A stretch of DNA of 30,106 bases from RGIG7378 sp045588325 (GTDB lineage: Bacteria > Bacillota > Clostridia > RGIG7378): assembly GCA_045588325.1 (NCBI GenBank), contig JAZNEA010000073.1, forward strand, positions 1 through 30,106. The letters are read 5' to 3'. The position numbers and the translations under genes were made by a program. Below, one piece after another: positions 7,854 to 16,296 of this stretch. The notes beneath the pieces are model-generated. The model did no database searches. It saw only the letters and a program-made list of their open reading frames with translations, and was not told the DNA's origin. How positions within the stretch are numbered: the stretch's first letter is position 1; each line of letters opens with the position of its first letter.

Positions 7854-10800
7854 ATGGTATATAGAGTTTATGTAGAAAAAAGGCCAGAGTTGGCAGAGGA
7901 GGCAGCTTCTCTCGCCAAGGAGTTGACTCAATTTGTTGGAATCCAGGGTCTGGAGAATCTCAGAATTATCAACAGATATGACGTGGAGGGCATTAACCAG
8001 GACCTCTTTGAGACAGCAGTAAAGAATGTTTTCTCTGAGCCCCAGCTGGACATCACATCAGACAAATTGGTTGCCAATGAGGATGATTTGGTATTTGCAG
8101 TAGAATTCTTGCCAGGTCAGTTCGATCAGCGTGCAGACAGCGCAGCTCAGTGTATTCAGCTGATCTCCTGCGGAGAGAAGCCATTGGTAAGGACAGCTAA
8201 GGTCTATATCCTGAGCGGCAACCTTACAGATAGCGATAAGGAAGCTGTTAAGAAGTATGTTATCAACCCAGTTGAGAGCAGATTGGCCGATATGGGTATG
8301 CCTGAGACTTTGGCACAGCAGTATGAGATCCCAGAGAGCGTTGCAATTCTGGAGGGATTTATCGACCTTGATCAGGATGGACTTAAGGAGTTCATTTTAC
8401 AGTATGGTCTGGCTATGGATTTGGGCGATATCACAATGTGCCGCGACTATTTCAAGGGAGAAAATCGCAATCCAACCATCACAGAAATCAAGATGATCGA
8501 CACATATTGGTCAGATCATTGTCGTCATACGACTTTCTTGACCACAATCGACAGTATTTCCACAGAGAATAAGACTCTGCAGAAGGCATTTAACAGATAT
8601 TTGGAGACACGTAAGGCCCTGGGCAGAACTAAGCCGGTTAACCTGATGGATATGGCAACAGTGGCTGCAAAATATCTGGTAAAGACAGGCAAGCTCACTG
8701 ATTTGGACGTATCTGACGAAATCAACGCATGTACAGTCAAGATTAAGGTAAACGTAGATGGAGAGGAGCAGGATTACCTCTTGCTCTTTAAGAACGAGAC
8801 ACACAACCACCCCACAGAGATCGAGCCCTTTGGTGGCGCAGCTACATGTATTGGTGGTGCGATTCGTGACCCCCTGTCCGGCAGAGCCTATGTATATGGC
8901 GCCATGAGAGTTACAGGCGCAGGCGACCCACTTAAGCCCGTTTCGGAGACAATCCCAGGCAAGTTGCCTCAGCGTAAGATTGTGCAGACAGCAGCTGCTG
9001 GATACAGCTCATATGGTAACCAGATTGGACTGGCCACAGGCATTGTAGACGAAATTTATCACCCCGGATATGTGGCAAAGAGAATGGAGATTGGTGCTGT
9101 TGTAGGCGCAACTCCCGCAGGCCATGTCAGGAGAGAAGTTCCTGCAGACGGAGATGTAGTTATCCTCCTCGGTGGCAGAACAGGCAGAGACGGATGCGGT
9201 GGAGCAACAGGATCCTCCAAGTCCCACACAGTTCAGTCCATTGAGAAGTGCGGAGCAGAGGTACAGAAGGGTAATGCACCTGAGGAGCGCAAATTGCAGA
9301 GACTCTTCAGGAATCCAGATGCATCCTCCCTCATCAAGAGATGTAACGACTTTGGCGCAGGCGGCGTTTCTGTAGCAGTCGGAGAGTTGGCAGACGGACT
9401 CCACATCAACCTGAATAAGGTTCCCAAGAAGTACGAGGGTCTGGACGGCACAGAGCTTGCTATTTCTGAGTCCCAGGAGCGTATGGCTGTAGTTGTAGAG
9501 GCTAAGGATGCAGATAAGTTCTGCAAGTTGGCAAAGGAGGAGAACCTGGAGGCCACAATCGTAGCAACAGTAACAGAGGAGCCACGCCTTGTCATGGAGT
9601 GGAATGGCGTAAACATCGTCGATATTTCCAGAGAGTTCCTGAACTCCAACGGCGCAGAAAAGCACATCTCTATTGAGATTGAGGAGCCCAAGGCAATTAG
9701 CAAGGACATTCCTGCAGACTTTGCACAGGGCGTTATGGACGTGGTTTCTGACCTTAACTGCTGTTCTCACAGAGGACTTTCTGAGAGGTTTGACTCCACA
9801 ATTGGAGCGGGCAGCGTAATGATGCCATTTGGCGGCAAGAGACAGCGCACACCCGTTCAGGCCATGGTAAACAAGGTGTCCTTGGTACATGGCGAGACAG
9901 AGGATTGCTCACTGATGGCATGGGGATACAATCCCTTTATCTCTGAGGCAAGTCCTTATCACGGAGCATATCTGGCAGTTGTTGACAGCGTAGCTAAGTT
10001 GGTCGCAACTGGTGCTTCATTTGACAAGGTATATTTGACATTCCAGGAGTACTTTAAGAAACCTGGTACAGATGGCAAGAGATGGGGCCAGCCCACAGCT
10101 GCTATTCTGGGTTCCTTGGATGCTCAGCTGGATTTGGGTATCGGTTCCATCGGAGGTAAGGACAGTATGAGCGGAACATTTGAGAACATCGATGTTCCCC
10201 CAACATTGGTTTCCTTTGCAGTGACAATGGACAAGATTCCTCACATGGTTTCCAATGACTTTAAGGCTGAGGGACATAAGGTAGTAATCTTTAAGCCCGA
10301 GGTTAATGCAGAGACAGGATTGCCAGTGGCAGAATCCCTCATCGCCAATATGAATGCCGTAACAGCTCTCATGAGAAGCGGCGCAGTAGTGGCCTGCTAT
10401 ACACCTGGATTGGGTGGTGTTCTTGAGGCAGTCTACAAGTGCACAACAGGTAATAACCTGGGATTCGCATTCGACGATGGTCTGACCATGGAGGATATCT
10501 TTGGTTACAACTACGGTGCATTTATTATGGAATTGGCAGACGGACAGTCCGTGCCTCAGGGAGCAGTTGTTCTGGGCGCTGTTACATCAGATGGAGCCCT
10601 GACATACAAGGGTCAGTCTGTGGCAACAGCTAAGGCAGAGGAGGCATACGAGTCCAAGCTTGAGTCCGTATACCCCACCAAGGCCGGCCAGGTGAAGACA
10701 TATGACAAGATCAGCTACACAGCTAAGTCTCCCGCAAAGCCTGCGATTTCTGTGGCAAAGCCCAGGGTTTTGATCCCAGTATTCCCAGGAACAAACTGCG

Positions 10801-11555
10801 AGTATGATAGTGCCAGAGCAGTTGCAAGAGCTGGAGCACAGCCTGAGATTTTCGTAATTAACAACTTAAGTCCAGAGGCAGTAGCACAGTCCGCCACAGA
10901 GTTCGCCAACAAGATTGGTAACTCCCAGGCAATATTCATCCCCGGCGGTTTCTCCGGTGGAGACGAGCCAGATGGATCTGGTAAGTTCATCACAGCATTC
11001 TTCCGCAATCCTGCAATCAAGGATTCCGTTCATGAGATGTTGAACAACAGAGATGGCCTTATGCTGGGGATCTGTATCGGATTCCAGGCACTCATCAAGC
11101 TGGGCCTGGTTCCTTATGGAGAGATCAGGGACACAGACGAGAACTGTCCTACACTGACATTTAATACGATTGGTCGCCACCAGTCAAAGCTGGTTCGTAC
11201 CAGAGTTGCATCTGCAAACTCCCCCTGGCTCACCAAGGTCAATGTCGGTGATGTGATTACAGTTCCGATTTCTCATGGTGAGGGTCGTTTCTATGCTCCT
11301 GAGTCTGTAGTGGCAGAGCTTATTGCCAATGGCCAGGTAGCAACTCAGTATGTTGACCTGGAGGGCAATCCCACAGCGGATATCGAGTTTAACCCCAACA
11401 ATTCCGCAATGGCTATTGAGGGTATCCTTTCTCCCGACGGAAGAGTATTGGGCAAAATGGGCCACTCTGAGCGTATCAGCGACGGTCTGTACAGGAATGT
11501 GCCCGGCAACTTTGACATGGGTCTGTTTGATTCATTGGTGGAGTATTACAAGTAA
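7854..11555 (+). CDS. purL: Phosphoribosylformylglycinamidine synthase, single-chain PurL with fused glutaminase
   Basis: This 1233-residue enzyme converts FGAR, glutamine and ATP to FGAM. It is the long single-chain type that replaces separate PurS, PurL and PurQ. The N-terminal part (about 1-150) corresponds to the PurS-like region. The synthetase core shows IDTYWSDHCRHTTF near residue 215 and NETHNHPTEIEPFGGAATC near 310-330. The C-terminal glutaminase begins near residue 970 (RVLIPVFPGTNCEYDSA). Its nucleophile is Cys1074 in GICIGFQAL, and His1141 and Glu1143 of SHGEGRF complete the triad. It is slightly shorter than the proteobacterial enzyme (about 1295) and matches the clostridial subtype. 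It is the last gene of the cluster; I found no strong terminator right after it. Confidence 0.97.
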   Translation: MVYRVYVEKRPELAEEAASLAKELTQFVGIQGLENLRIINRYDVEGINQDLFETAVKNVFSEPQLDITSDKLVANEDDLVFAVEFLPGQFDQRADSAAQCIQLISCGEKPLVRTAKVYILSGNLTDSDKEAVKKYVINPVESRLADMGMPETLAQQYEIPESVAILEGFIDLDQDGLKEFILQYGLAMDLGDITMCRDYFKGENRNPTITEIKMIDTYWSDHCRHTTFLTTIDSISTENKTLQKAFNRYLETRKALGRTKPVNLMDMATVAAKYLVKTGKLTDLDVSDEINACTVKIKVNVDGEEQDYLLLFKNETHNHPTEIEPFGGAATCIGGAIRDPLSGRAYVYGAMRVTGAGDPLKPVSETIPGKLPQRKIVQTAAAGYSSYGNQIGLATGIVDEIYHPGYVAKRMEIGAVVGATPAGHVRREVPADGDVVILLGGRTGRDGCGGATGSSKSHTVQSIEKCGAEVQKGNAPEERKLQRLFRNPDASSLIKRCNDFGAGGVSVAVGELADGLHINLNKVPKKYEGLDGTELAISESQERMAVVVEAKDADKFCKLAKEENLEATIVATVTEEPRLVMEWNGVNIVDISREFLNSNGAEKHISIEIEEPKAISKDIPADFAQGVMDVVSDLNCCSHRGLSERFDSTIGAGSVMMPFGGKRQRTPVQAMVNKVSLVHGETEDCSLMAWGYNPFISEASPYHGAYLAVVDSVAKLVATGASFDKVYLTFQEYFKKPGTDGKRWGQPTAAILGSLDAQLDLGIGSIGGKDSMSGTFENIDVPPTLVSFAVTMDKIPHMVSNDFKAEGHKVVIFKPEVNAETGLPVAESLIANMNAVTALMRSGAVVACYTPGLGGVLEAVYKCTTGNNLGFAFDDGLTMEDIFGYNYGAFIMELADGQSVPQGAVVLGAVTSDGALTYKGQSVATAKAEEAYESKLESVYPTKAGQVKTYDKISYTAKSPAKPAISVAKPRVLIPVFPGTNCEYDSARAVARAGAQPEIFVINNLSPEAVAQSATEFANKIGNSQAIFIPGGFSGGDEPDGSGKFITAFFRNPAIKDSVHEMLNNRDGLMLGICIGFQALIKLGLVPYGEIRDTDENCPTLTFNTIGRHQSKLVRTRVASANSPWLTKVNVGDVITVPISHGEGRFYAPESVVAELIANGQVATQYVDLEGNPTADIEFNPNNSAMAIEGILSPDGRVLGKMGHSERISDGLYRNVPGNFDMGLFDSLVEYYK

Positions 11556-11626
11556 ATCATTCCTGCAAAAAAATGTTCGAATAGTGACAGCTTTAGGACA
11601 TTTGCAAATTAATGACAAGCATTTTA

Positions 11627-11661
11627 TTGACATGAAAGAATGATAAAATTATCATTCTTTC
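11627..11661 (+). promoter_or_regulatory. gdhA promoter with embedded 28-bp inverted repeat (probable operator)
   Basis: A consensus -35 box TTGACA (11627-11632) is followed after exactly 17 bases by TATCAT (11650-11655). The arms GAAAGAATGATAA (11634-11646) and TTATCATTCTTTC (11649-11661) are perfectly complementary, separated by AA. The repeat therefore fills the spacer, covers the -10 box and ends near the expected transcription start. It has no following T-run, so it is not a terminator. The geometry fits a dimeric repressor operator; the regulator is unknown. Confidence 0.7.
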
Positions 11662-11701
11662 TGTTATTAGGCACAATGTGTGCTGTAAACGGAGGTATAG
11701 C

Positions 11702-13054
11702 ATGTTTAAGAACGAATATTTAGCTGATTTGTATGAGCAGGTTGTAAGACGCAACCCAGGCGAGGCTGAGTTCCATCAGGCAGTTCGCGAGGTTCTGGAG
11801 TCCTTGGAGCCTGTTGTGGAGGCCAGACCAGAGCTCATCACCAAGGGTGTTATGGCAGAGATCGTAGAGCCTGAGAGAATTATTAAATTCAGAGTACCAT
11901 GGGTTGATGATAATGGCGTAGTCAGAGTAAACAGAGGCTTCCGTGTTCAGTTCAACAGCGCTATTGGACCTTACAAGGGAGGACTTCGCTTCCATCCCAC
12001 AGTATACGAGGGAATCATCAAGTTCCTCGGATTTGAGCAGATCTTTAAGAACGCCCTGACAGGACTGCCTATTGGCGGAGGTAAGGGTGGATCCGACTTT
12101 GACCCCAAGGGAAAGTCAGACGGAGAGATTATGAGATTCTGCCAGAGCTTTATGACAGAGCTTTGCAAGTACATCGGAGCAGATACAGACGTACCTGCAG
12201 GAGATATTGGAGTTGGTGCCAGAGAGATTGGTTATCTCTATGGACAGTACAAGAGAATTCGCGATGAGTTCACAGGCGTACTGACAGGCAAGGGCCTTAC
12301 ATACGGAGGATCCCTGGCACGTAAGGAGGCAACAGGCTTTGGACTTTGCTATTTTACAGAGGCCATGCTCAACGATCACCAGGATTCCTTTAAGGGCAAG
12401 ACAGTTGTTATTTCCGGATCTGGTAACGTAGCTATCTATGCTTGCCAGAAGGCAACAACCCTGGGAGCAAAGGTTATCGCAATGTCTGACTCCAACGGCT
12501 GTGTTGTAGACGAGAACGGTATTGACCTGGATGCAGTTAAGACCATTAAGGAGGTCAAGAGAGGCCGCATCAGCGAGTATCTGGAGTACCACCCCGAGGC
12601 AAAGTACATGGAGGACAAGGACGGATCCAAGAACATCTGGACAGTTCCCTGCGATATCGCACTGCCATGTGCAACACAGAACGAGATCAACGAGGCAGCT
12701 GCTAAGACTCTTATTGCTAACGGTGTTATGGCTGTATGTGAGGGCGCTAACATGCCTTCTACTCCTGAGGCAATTGCCGCATTCCAGGAGGCAGGCATTC
12801 TCTTTGGACCTGCTAAGGCTGCAAATGCAGGCGGCGTAGCAACATCCGCTCTGGAGATGAGCCAGAACTCCATGCGCTACAGCTGGACATTTGATGAGGT
12901 AGACGCCAAGCTCAAGGGTATCATGGAGAACATCTACGCAAATGTAGCGAAGGCCGCCGCCAGTTATGGTATGGAGGGCAACTACGCAGCAGGAGCCAAT
13001 ATTGCTGGATTCCTCAAGGTAGCAGAATCCATGCTGGCATTTGGAGTAGTCTAA
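11702..13054 (+). CDS. gdhA: Glutamate dehydrogenase (family I, NADP-type likely)
   Basis: The enzyme forms glutamate from 2-oxoglutarate and ammonium, probably with NADPH. ATG at 11702 follows GGAGGT at 11691-11696; an in-frame GTG at 11678 lies before that binding site and is rejected. The 450-residue length is typical of hexameric family I GDH. Motifs are GPYKGGLRFHP, the catalytic lysine Lys128 in GGGKGGSDFDPKGK, DVPAGDIGVGAREIGY and the nucleotide-binding VVISGSGNVAIYA. Cofactor preference is inferred from family membership only. It lies downstream of the purine genes but has its own promoter and terminator. Glutamate, and glutamine made from it, supply nitrogen to PurF and PurL. Confidence 0.95.
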   Translation: MFKNEYLADLYEQVVRRNPGEAEFHQAVREVLESLEPVVEARPELITKGVMAEIVEPERIIKFRVPWVDDNGVVRVNRGFRVQFNSAIGPYKGGLRFHPTVYEGIIKFLGFEQIFKNALTGLPIGGGKGGSDFDPKGKSDGEIMRFCQSFMTELCKYIGADTDVPAGDIGVGAREIGYLYGQYKRIRDEFTGVLTGKGLTYGGSLARKEATGFGLCYFTEAMLNDHQDSFKGKTVVISGSGNVAIYACQKATTLGAKVIAMSDSNGCVVDENGIDLDAVKTIKEVKRGRISEYLEYHPEAKYMEDKDGSKNIWTVPCDIALPCATQNEINEAAAKTLIANGVMAVCEGANMPSTPEAIAAFQEAGILFGPAKAANAGGVATSALEMSQNSMRYSWTFDEVDAKLKGIMENIYANVAKAAASYGMEGNYAAGANIAGFLKVAESMLAFGVV

Positions 13055-13076
13055 AATACTACACAAAGAACTTAAT

Positions 13077-13117
13077 AAAAAGCACCTGAGATCATTTGGT
13101 TTCAGGTGCTTTTTATT
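13077..13117 (+). terminator. Intrinsic terminator after gdhA
   Basis: AGCACCTGA (13081-13089) pairs with TCAGGTGCT (13102-13110). The preceding AAAA can also pair with the first Ts of the following T-rich tail TTTTATTTTT. It ends the gdhA transcript and could act on the opposite strand too because of the flanking A-run. Confidence 0.85.
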
Positions 13118-13275
13118 TTTGTAGATATTGCGTTTTATGCATACGATGAATAAATATAAGTATAATATTCAACCGCCATATCTATTTTTTCATATGCTTT
13201 AAAACCATTGTATTATAATGTATACAGGAGCGTCGGAGAGAAAAATAAAAATGCCACTCATTGTAACTTTTTTTC

Positions 13276-13287
13276 GTGAATATTCAC
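13276..13287. promoter_or_regulatory. 12-bp perfect palindrome upstream of GH18 gene 1
   Basis: GTGAATATTCAC is a perfect 12-bp palindrome about 30 bases upstream of the predicted -35 box of the first GH18 gene. The rest of the interval 13118-13315 is AT-rich, contains isolated TATAAT-like hexamers (for example 13214-13219) without good -35 partners, and shows no credible gene. The palindrome is a plausible binding site for a carbohydrate-responsive regulator, but at this AT content a 12-bp palindrome can also arise by chance. Confidence 0.3.
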
Positions 13288-13315
13288 AAACATTCATAAA
13301 ATTTAAAAAGAAATC

Positions 13316-13344
13316 TTGCTAAGAATCACCATTTATAGTAAAAT
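13316..13344 (+). promoter_or_regulatory. Predicted promoter of GH18 gene 1
   Basis: TTGCTA (13316-13321) and TAAAAT (13339-13344) are separated by 17 bases. Transcription would begin near 13351, leaving a leader of about 87 bases whose first half is a long hairpin. Confidence 0.5.
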
Positions 13345-13356
13345 TATCGCTAAGGG

Positions 13357-13410
13357 CTCATTTTGACGGAGACACGGTATTTTTATTCATCGCGTTTCTG
13401 TCAGAATGAG
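13357..13410 (+). promoter_or_regulatory. Long stem-loop in the 5' leader of GH18 gene 1
   Basis: Bases 13357-13378 can pair with 13389-13410 over 22 positions with a single mismatch (13374/13393), closing a loop of about 10 bases. Five of the pairs are G-U/U-G, which points to selection at the RNA level rather than a DNA palindrome. There is no T-run after it, so it is not a terminator. It would begin a few bases from the predicted mRNA 5' end and stops 17 bases before the GGAGG of the gene. A 5' mRNA-stabilising element or a regulated leader structure are the likeliest roles. Confidence 0.6.
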
Positions 13411-13437
13411 AGGGACTAAATATTTATGGAGGACAAA

Positions 13438-16080
13438 ATGAAAAAACGGATCGCAACAAAACTCTTATCTTCGATGCTCGTACTGATCATGATTTTGAGC
13501 TGTGTACACATTTATCCTGTAACAGCAGCCACATCAGGCGCATGTCTCGAGCAGAACTACGACACACTGCCCACAGTTTCCACAACGGCAAAGTCATCTG
13601 CTCATGGCGTATGGAGCTCGGCAGTTAGCAGTACAACAGGTACACACGTAACATTCTCACAGAATACCAATTCCTCTGATGGCAGGACTTCTATGAAGTG
13701 TAAGGTTGCAGACGGAAGATACACGGTTAATACATACCTTGGATTTAAGGGAGCTTCTTCCACATCTAAGCTTAGCTTTAACGTATGGATTCCAGCAGGT
13801 TCCACAATTACTAAGATTAGCTATATTAAGATTGGTTCCACAACTATCCTTAGTGAGACAGCTCTTACAGCAGGCGCTTGGAATAAGATTGAGACAAGTG
13901 CATTTGGCAGCAACACATCCGGCGTTATTGAGTTCCAGTTCTATAACAACGGTGGTACAGCAGGCCAGAAGTATTATATTGATGATCTTGTAATTACTGG
14001 CTCTGGTAGCTCTTCTAGCAGCTCTTCTAACAGCTCCTCTAGCACAGTTTACAGCTACAAGATGGAGGCTAAGTCATCTTCCGACACAAGCAGATGGCGC
14101 GTTAAGCTTACAAATTCTGTAGCAGCTGGCGATATTATTTCTTTCTATGTTAAGCCTGTAGCAGCATCTGGCTCCACAACAACTGGTGCAGATATGTATG
14201 CAAGAGGCAGTGGCACTAAGGCCATGTACGTTAAGGATGGCGCAGAGACAACAACAGCAGTTTACTCAGGTAGCCATATTGCAGACCATGCAGTAGCATG
14301 TTCCGATGGTTGGTACTATATTGAGTGTGTTGCTAAGGCAGCATGTTCCTCTGGTTTCGAGCTTTCCGTAGACGCAACCAATATTTCCTCTGGTACTCTT
14401 GGTCAGTGCTTGATCGCTGACGTTGAGATTAACGGAAAGGACGTTACTCCAGTTGGTTTCAATAGCGGTTCCACACTTTCTAAGTCCTCTATTACAGAGC
14501 CAAGTGGTGGTTCTTCTGGTACAACAGCTACAGCTACACCAAAGCCAACAGCTACACCTACACCAAAGCCAACAGCTACACCTACACCAAAGCCAACAGC
14601 TACACCTACACCAAAGCCAACAGCTACACCTACTCCAAAGCCAACAGCTACACCTACTCCAGCATCTGGCACAGTTTATAGCTACAAGATGGAGGCTAAG
14701 TCTTCTTCTGACACAAGCAGATGGCGCGTTAAGCTTACAACATCTGTTGCAGTTGGAGATGTTATTTCCTTCTATGTTAAGCCTGTAGCAGCATCCGGCT
14801 CCACAACAACCGGTGCCGACATGTACGCAAGAGGCGATGGCACTAAGGCTATGTACATTAAGAATGGCGCAGAGACAACAACAGCAGTTTACTCCGGTAA
14901 CCATATTGCAAATAACGCAGTAGCATGCTCTGACGGTTGGTACTACATTGAGTGTGTTGTTAAGGCAGCTTGCTCCTCTGGTTTCGAGCTTTCCGTAGAC
15001 GCAACCAATATTTCCTCTGGTACTCTTGGTCAGTGCTTGATCGCAGACGTTGAGGTTAACGGAAAGGACGTTACACCAGTTGGTTTCAACAGTGGATCCA
15101 CACTTTCTAAGTCTTCTATTACAGAGCCTTCTAAGGGTTCCAGCGGTTCTTCTGATTCTTCTGATGACGAGGATGATACAACAACTACAGTATCTGGATT
15201 TGTTAATATTGGATACCTTCCATATTACAGAACAGATTGCGTAGATACACTTGATTACGATGCATTGACACACATTTGTCTTGCATTCTTCAATCCTGAC
15301 ACATCCAGCTTGGAGATCACTCACAAGTTCGATTCCGATAGTGAGGTTAAGACTCTTGTTAGGGATGCACAGTCCAACGGCGTTCAGGTTCTGGCTTCCT
15401 ACGGCGGAGCCTCCGGTAAGACAATCTACACTCAGATTCTTACAAGCTCTTCCAAGACCACAACTCTTGTTGAGAACATGATTGACCACGCAGTAGAGTT
15501 CGGATTTGACGGTATCGACATCGACATCGAGGCATCTGAGAGCTACACAGACATTTGGAACAACTACTCCAGCTTTATTTCTAAGTTGCGCGCACGTTGC
15601 GATGAGGAGGGACTACTTCTTACAACAGCTGTTGCAGAGTGGTATGGCGATGCTATTTCTTCCTCTACACTTAAGCAGTTCGACCTCGTAAACGTTATGG
15701 CATACGATGACAGCGGAGCAAATCACTCCACATATGAGATGGCAGTTGAGATGTGCGAATACTTTGTCGATAGAGGCGTATCCAAGTCCAAGATCGTTAT
15801 GGGTCTTCCTTTCTACGGATATACAGCTAATACAGACATGGAGAACGGTACATCCTACAAGGAGCTCTGCGAGAACGACTCTTCTGCATACAACAAGGAT
15901 TTGAGTAACGGTATTGCATACAATGGTATTCCTACAATTCAGAAGAAGTGTAAGTATGCTATGAGCGCAGGTTATGCAGGCGTTATGATTTGGGAGCTCG
16001 GTCAGGATTCTACAGTTGAGAAGTACTCCTTGCTTAGAGCTATCAAGCTTACAGTCTATGGCGAGGAAGGTGCCAGATAA
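13438..16080 (+). CDS. Secreted multimodular family 18 glycoside hydrolase (A-B-B-GH18)
   Basis: The 880-residue protein is a probable chitinase or endo-beta-N-acetylglucosaminidase. ATG at 13438 follows GGAGG 13428-13432; the earlier ATG at 13426 overlaps that site. Residues 1-31 form a signal peptide (KKR, hydrophobic core, PVTAA). Module A covers about 36-187, ending in YYIDDLVITG, like a carbohydrate-binding jelly roll. A Ser-rich linker leads to module B1 (203-356), a TP/K-rich linker (362-411) and module B2 (412-565), then an acidic Ser-rich linker. The GH18 domain (about 586-880) has the motif DGIDIDIE at 691-698 with acid/base Glu698, plus LASYGGASGK, VMAYDDSG and VMIWELGQD. No cell-wall anchor is visible, so it is probably released. 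Leucine codons are mostly CTT, unlike its neighbours. The exact substrate cannot be read from sequence. Confidence 0.9.
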   Translation: MKKRIATKLLSSMLVLIMILSCVHIYPVTAATSGACLEQNYDTLPTVSTTAKSSAHGVWSSAVSSTTGTHVTFSQNTNSSDGRTSMKCKVADGRYTVNTYLGFKGASSTSKLSFNVWIPAGSTITKISYIKIGSTTILSETALTAGAWNKIETSAFGSNTSGVIEFQFYNNGGTAGQKYYIDDLVITGSGSSSSSSSNSSSSTVYSYKMEAKSSSDTSRWRVKLTNSVAAGDIISFYVKPVAASGSTTTGADMYARGSGTKAMYVKDGAETTTAVYSGSHIADHAVACSDGWYYIECVAKAACSSGFELSVDATNISSGTLGQCLIADVEINGKDVTPVGFNSGSTLSKSSITEPSGGSSGTTATATPKPTATPTPKPTATPTPKPTATPTPKPTATPTPKPTATPTPASGTVYSYKMEAKSSSDTSRWRVKLTTSVAVGDVISFYVKPVAASGSTTTGADMYARGDGTKAMYIKNGAETTTAVYSGNHIANNAVACSDGWYYIECVVKAACSSGFELSVDATNISSGTLGQCLIADVEVNGKDVTPVGFNSGSTLSKSSITEPSKGSSGSSDSSDDEDDTTTTVSGFVNIGYLPYYRTDCVDTLDYDALTHICLAFFNPDTSSLEITHKFDSDSEVKTLVRDAQSNGVQVLASYGGASGKTIYTQILTSSSKTTTLVENMIDHAVEFGFDGIDIDIEASESYTDIWNNYSSFISKLRARCDEEGLLLTTAVAEWYGDAISSSTLKQFDLVNVMAYDDSGANHSTYEMAVEMCEYFVDRGVSKSKIVMGLPFYGYTANTDMENGTSYKELCENDSSAYNKDLSNGIAYNGIPTIQKKCKYAMSAGYAGVMIWELGQDSTVEKYSLLRAIKLTVYGEEGAR
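14044..14505 (+). repeat. Intragenic duplication, copy 1 (module B1)
   Basis: This 462-base segment (154 codons) recurs 627 bases downstream without any indel. By hand alignment 143 of 154 residues are identical and about nine tenths of the bases match. The copies are each a full module beginning TVYSYKMEAKSSSDTSRW and ending SSITEPS. Confidence 0.92.
14548..14661 (+). repeat. 24-bp tandem repeat coding the TP/K-rich linker
   Basis: The unit ACAGCTACACCTACACCAAA + GCCA encodes TATPTPKP. There are four full units (14548-14643, third-position variants CCA/ACT only), preceded by a shortened unit (TATPKP) and followed by a partial one ending in TPAS. It encodes an extended, probably disordered linker between modules B1 and B2. 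The 24-base periodicity makes it prone to length changes by slippage. Confidence 0.92.
14671..15132 (+). repeat. Intragenic duplication, copy 2 (module B2)
   Basis: Second copy of the module B segment, 627 bases after the first. The eleven residue differences are mostly conservative (Ala/Val, Ile/Val, Asp/Asn). The region encoding SSGFELSVDATNISSGTLGQ is base-for-base identical in both, suggesting recent duplication or gene conversion. Confidence 0.92.
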
Positions 16081-16102
16081 GACATAGTGTTATAAGCTAA
16101 AA

Positions 16103-16131
16103 GGGGGGTGTTTTATACACCCTCTTTTTTT
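16103..16131 (+). terminator. Intrinsic terminator after GH18 gene 1
   Basis: GGGTGT (16106-16111) pairs with ACACCC (16117-16122), extendable by flanking G-T and G-C pairs, followed by a run of seven T residues (16125-16131). It separates the two tandem GH18 genes into different transcripts. Confidence 0.8.
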
Positions 16132-16296
16132 GTGGTCTGATAGGTCAAAGGTTTATTGCAAATCAATTTTCCCAAAATGTAAAAATCTTTTGGTCCAATG
16201 TAATATGCGGAAAAAGGAGGGCATAAGATTTAATAGAAATGGTTGGGGGAATGGGTGTCCCCGCCATACAAATATTATACATTTTGGAGGAACATT

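Noticed and set aside
13251..13322. Short frame MPLIVTFFREYSQTFIKF... upstream of GH18 gene 1
   Set aside because: Only 23 residues, poorly spaced binding site, and it runs into the predicted -35 box. No support for translation.
14548..14661. Regular 24-bp repeats as a possible CRISPR array
   Set aside because: There are no spacers. The repeats are contiguous, in frame, and encode a TP/K linker inside a secreted protein.
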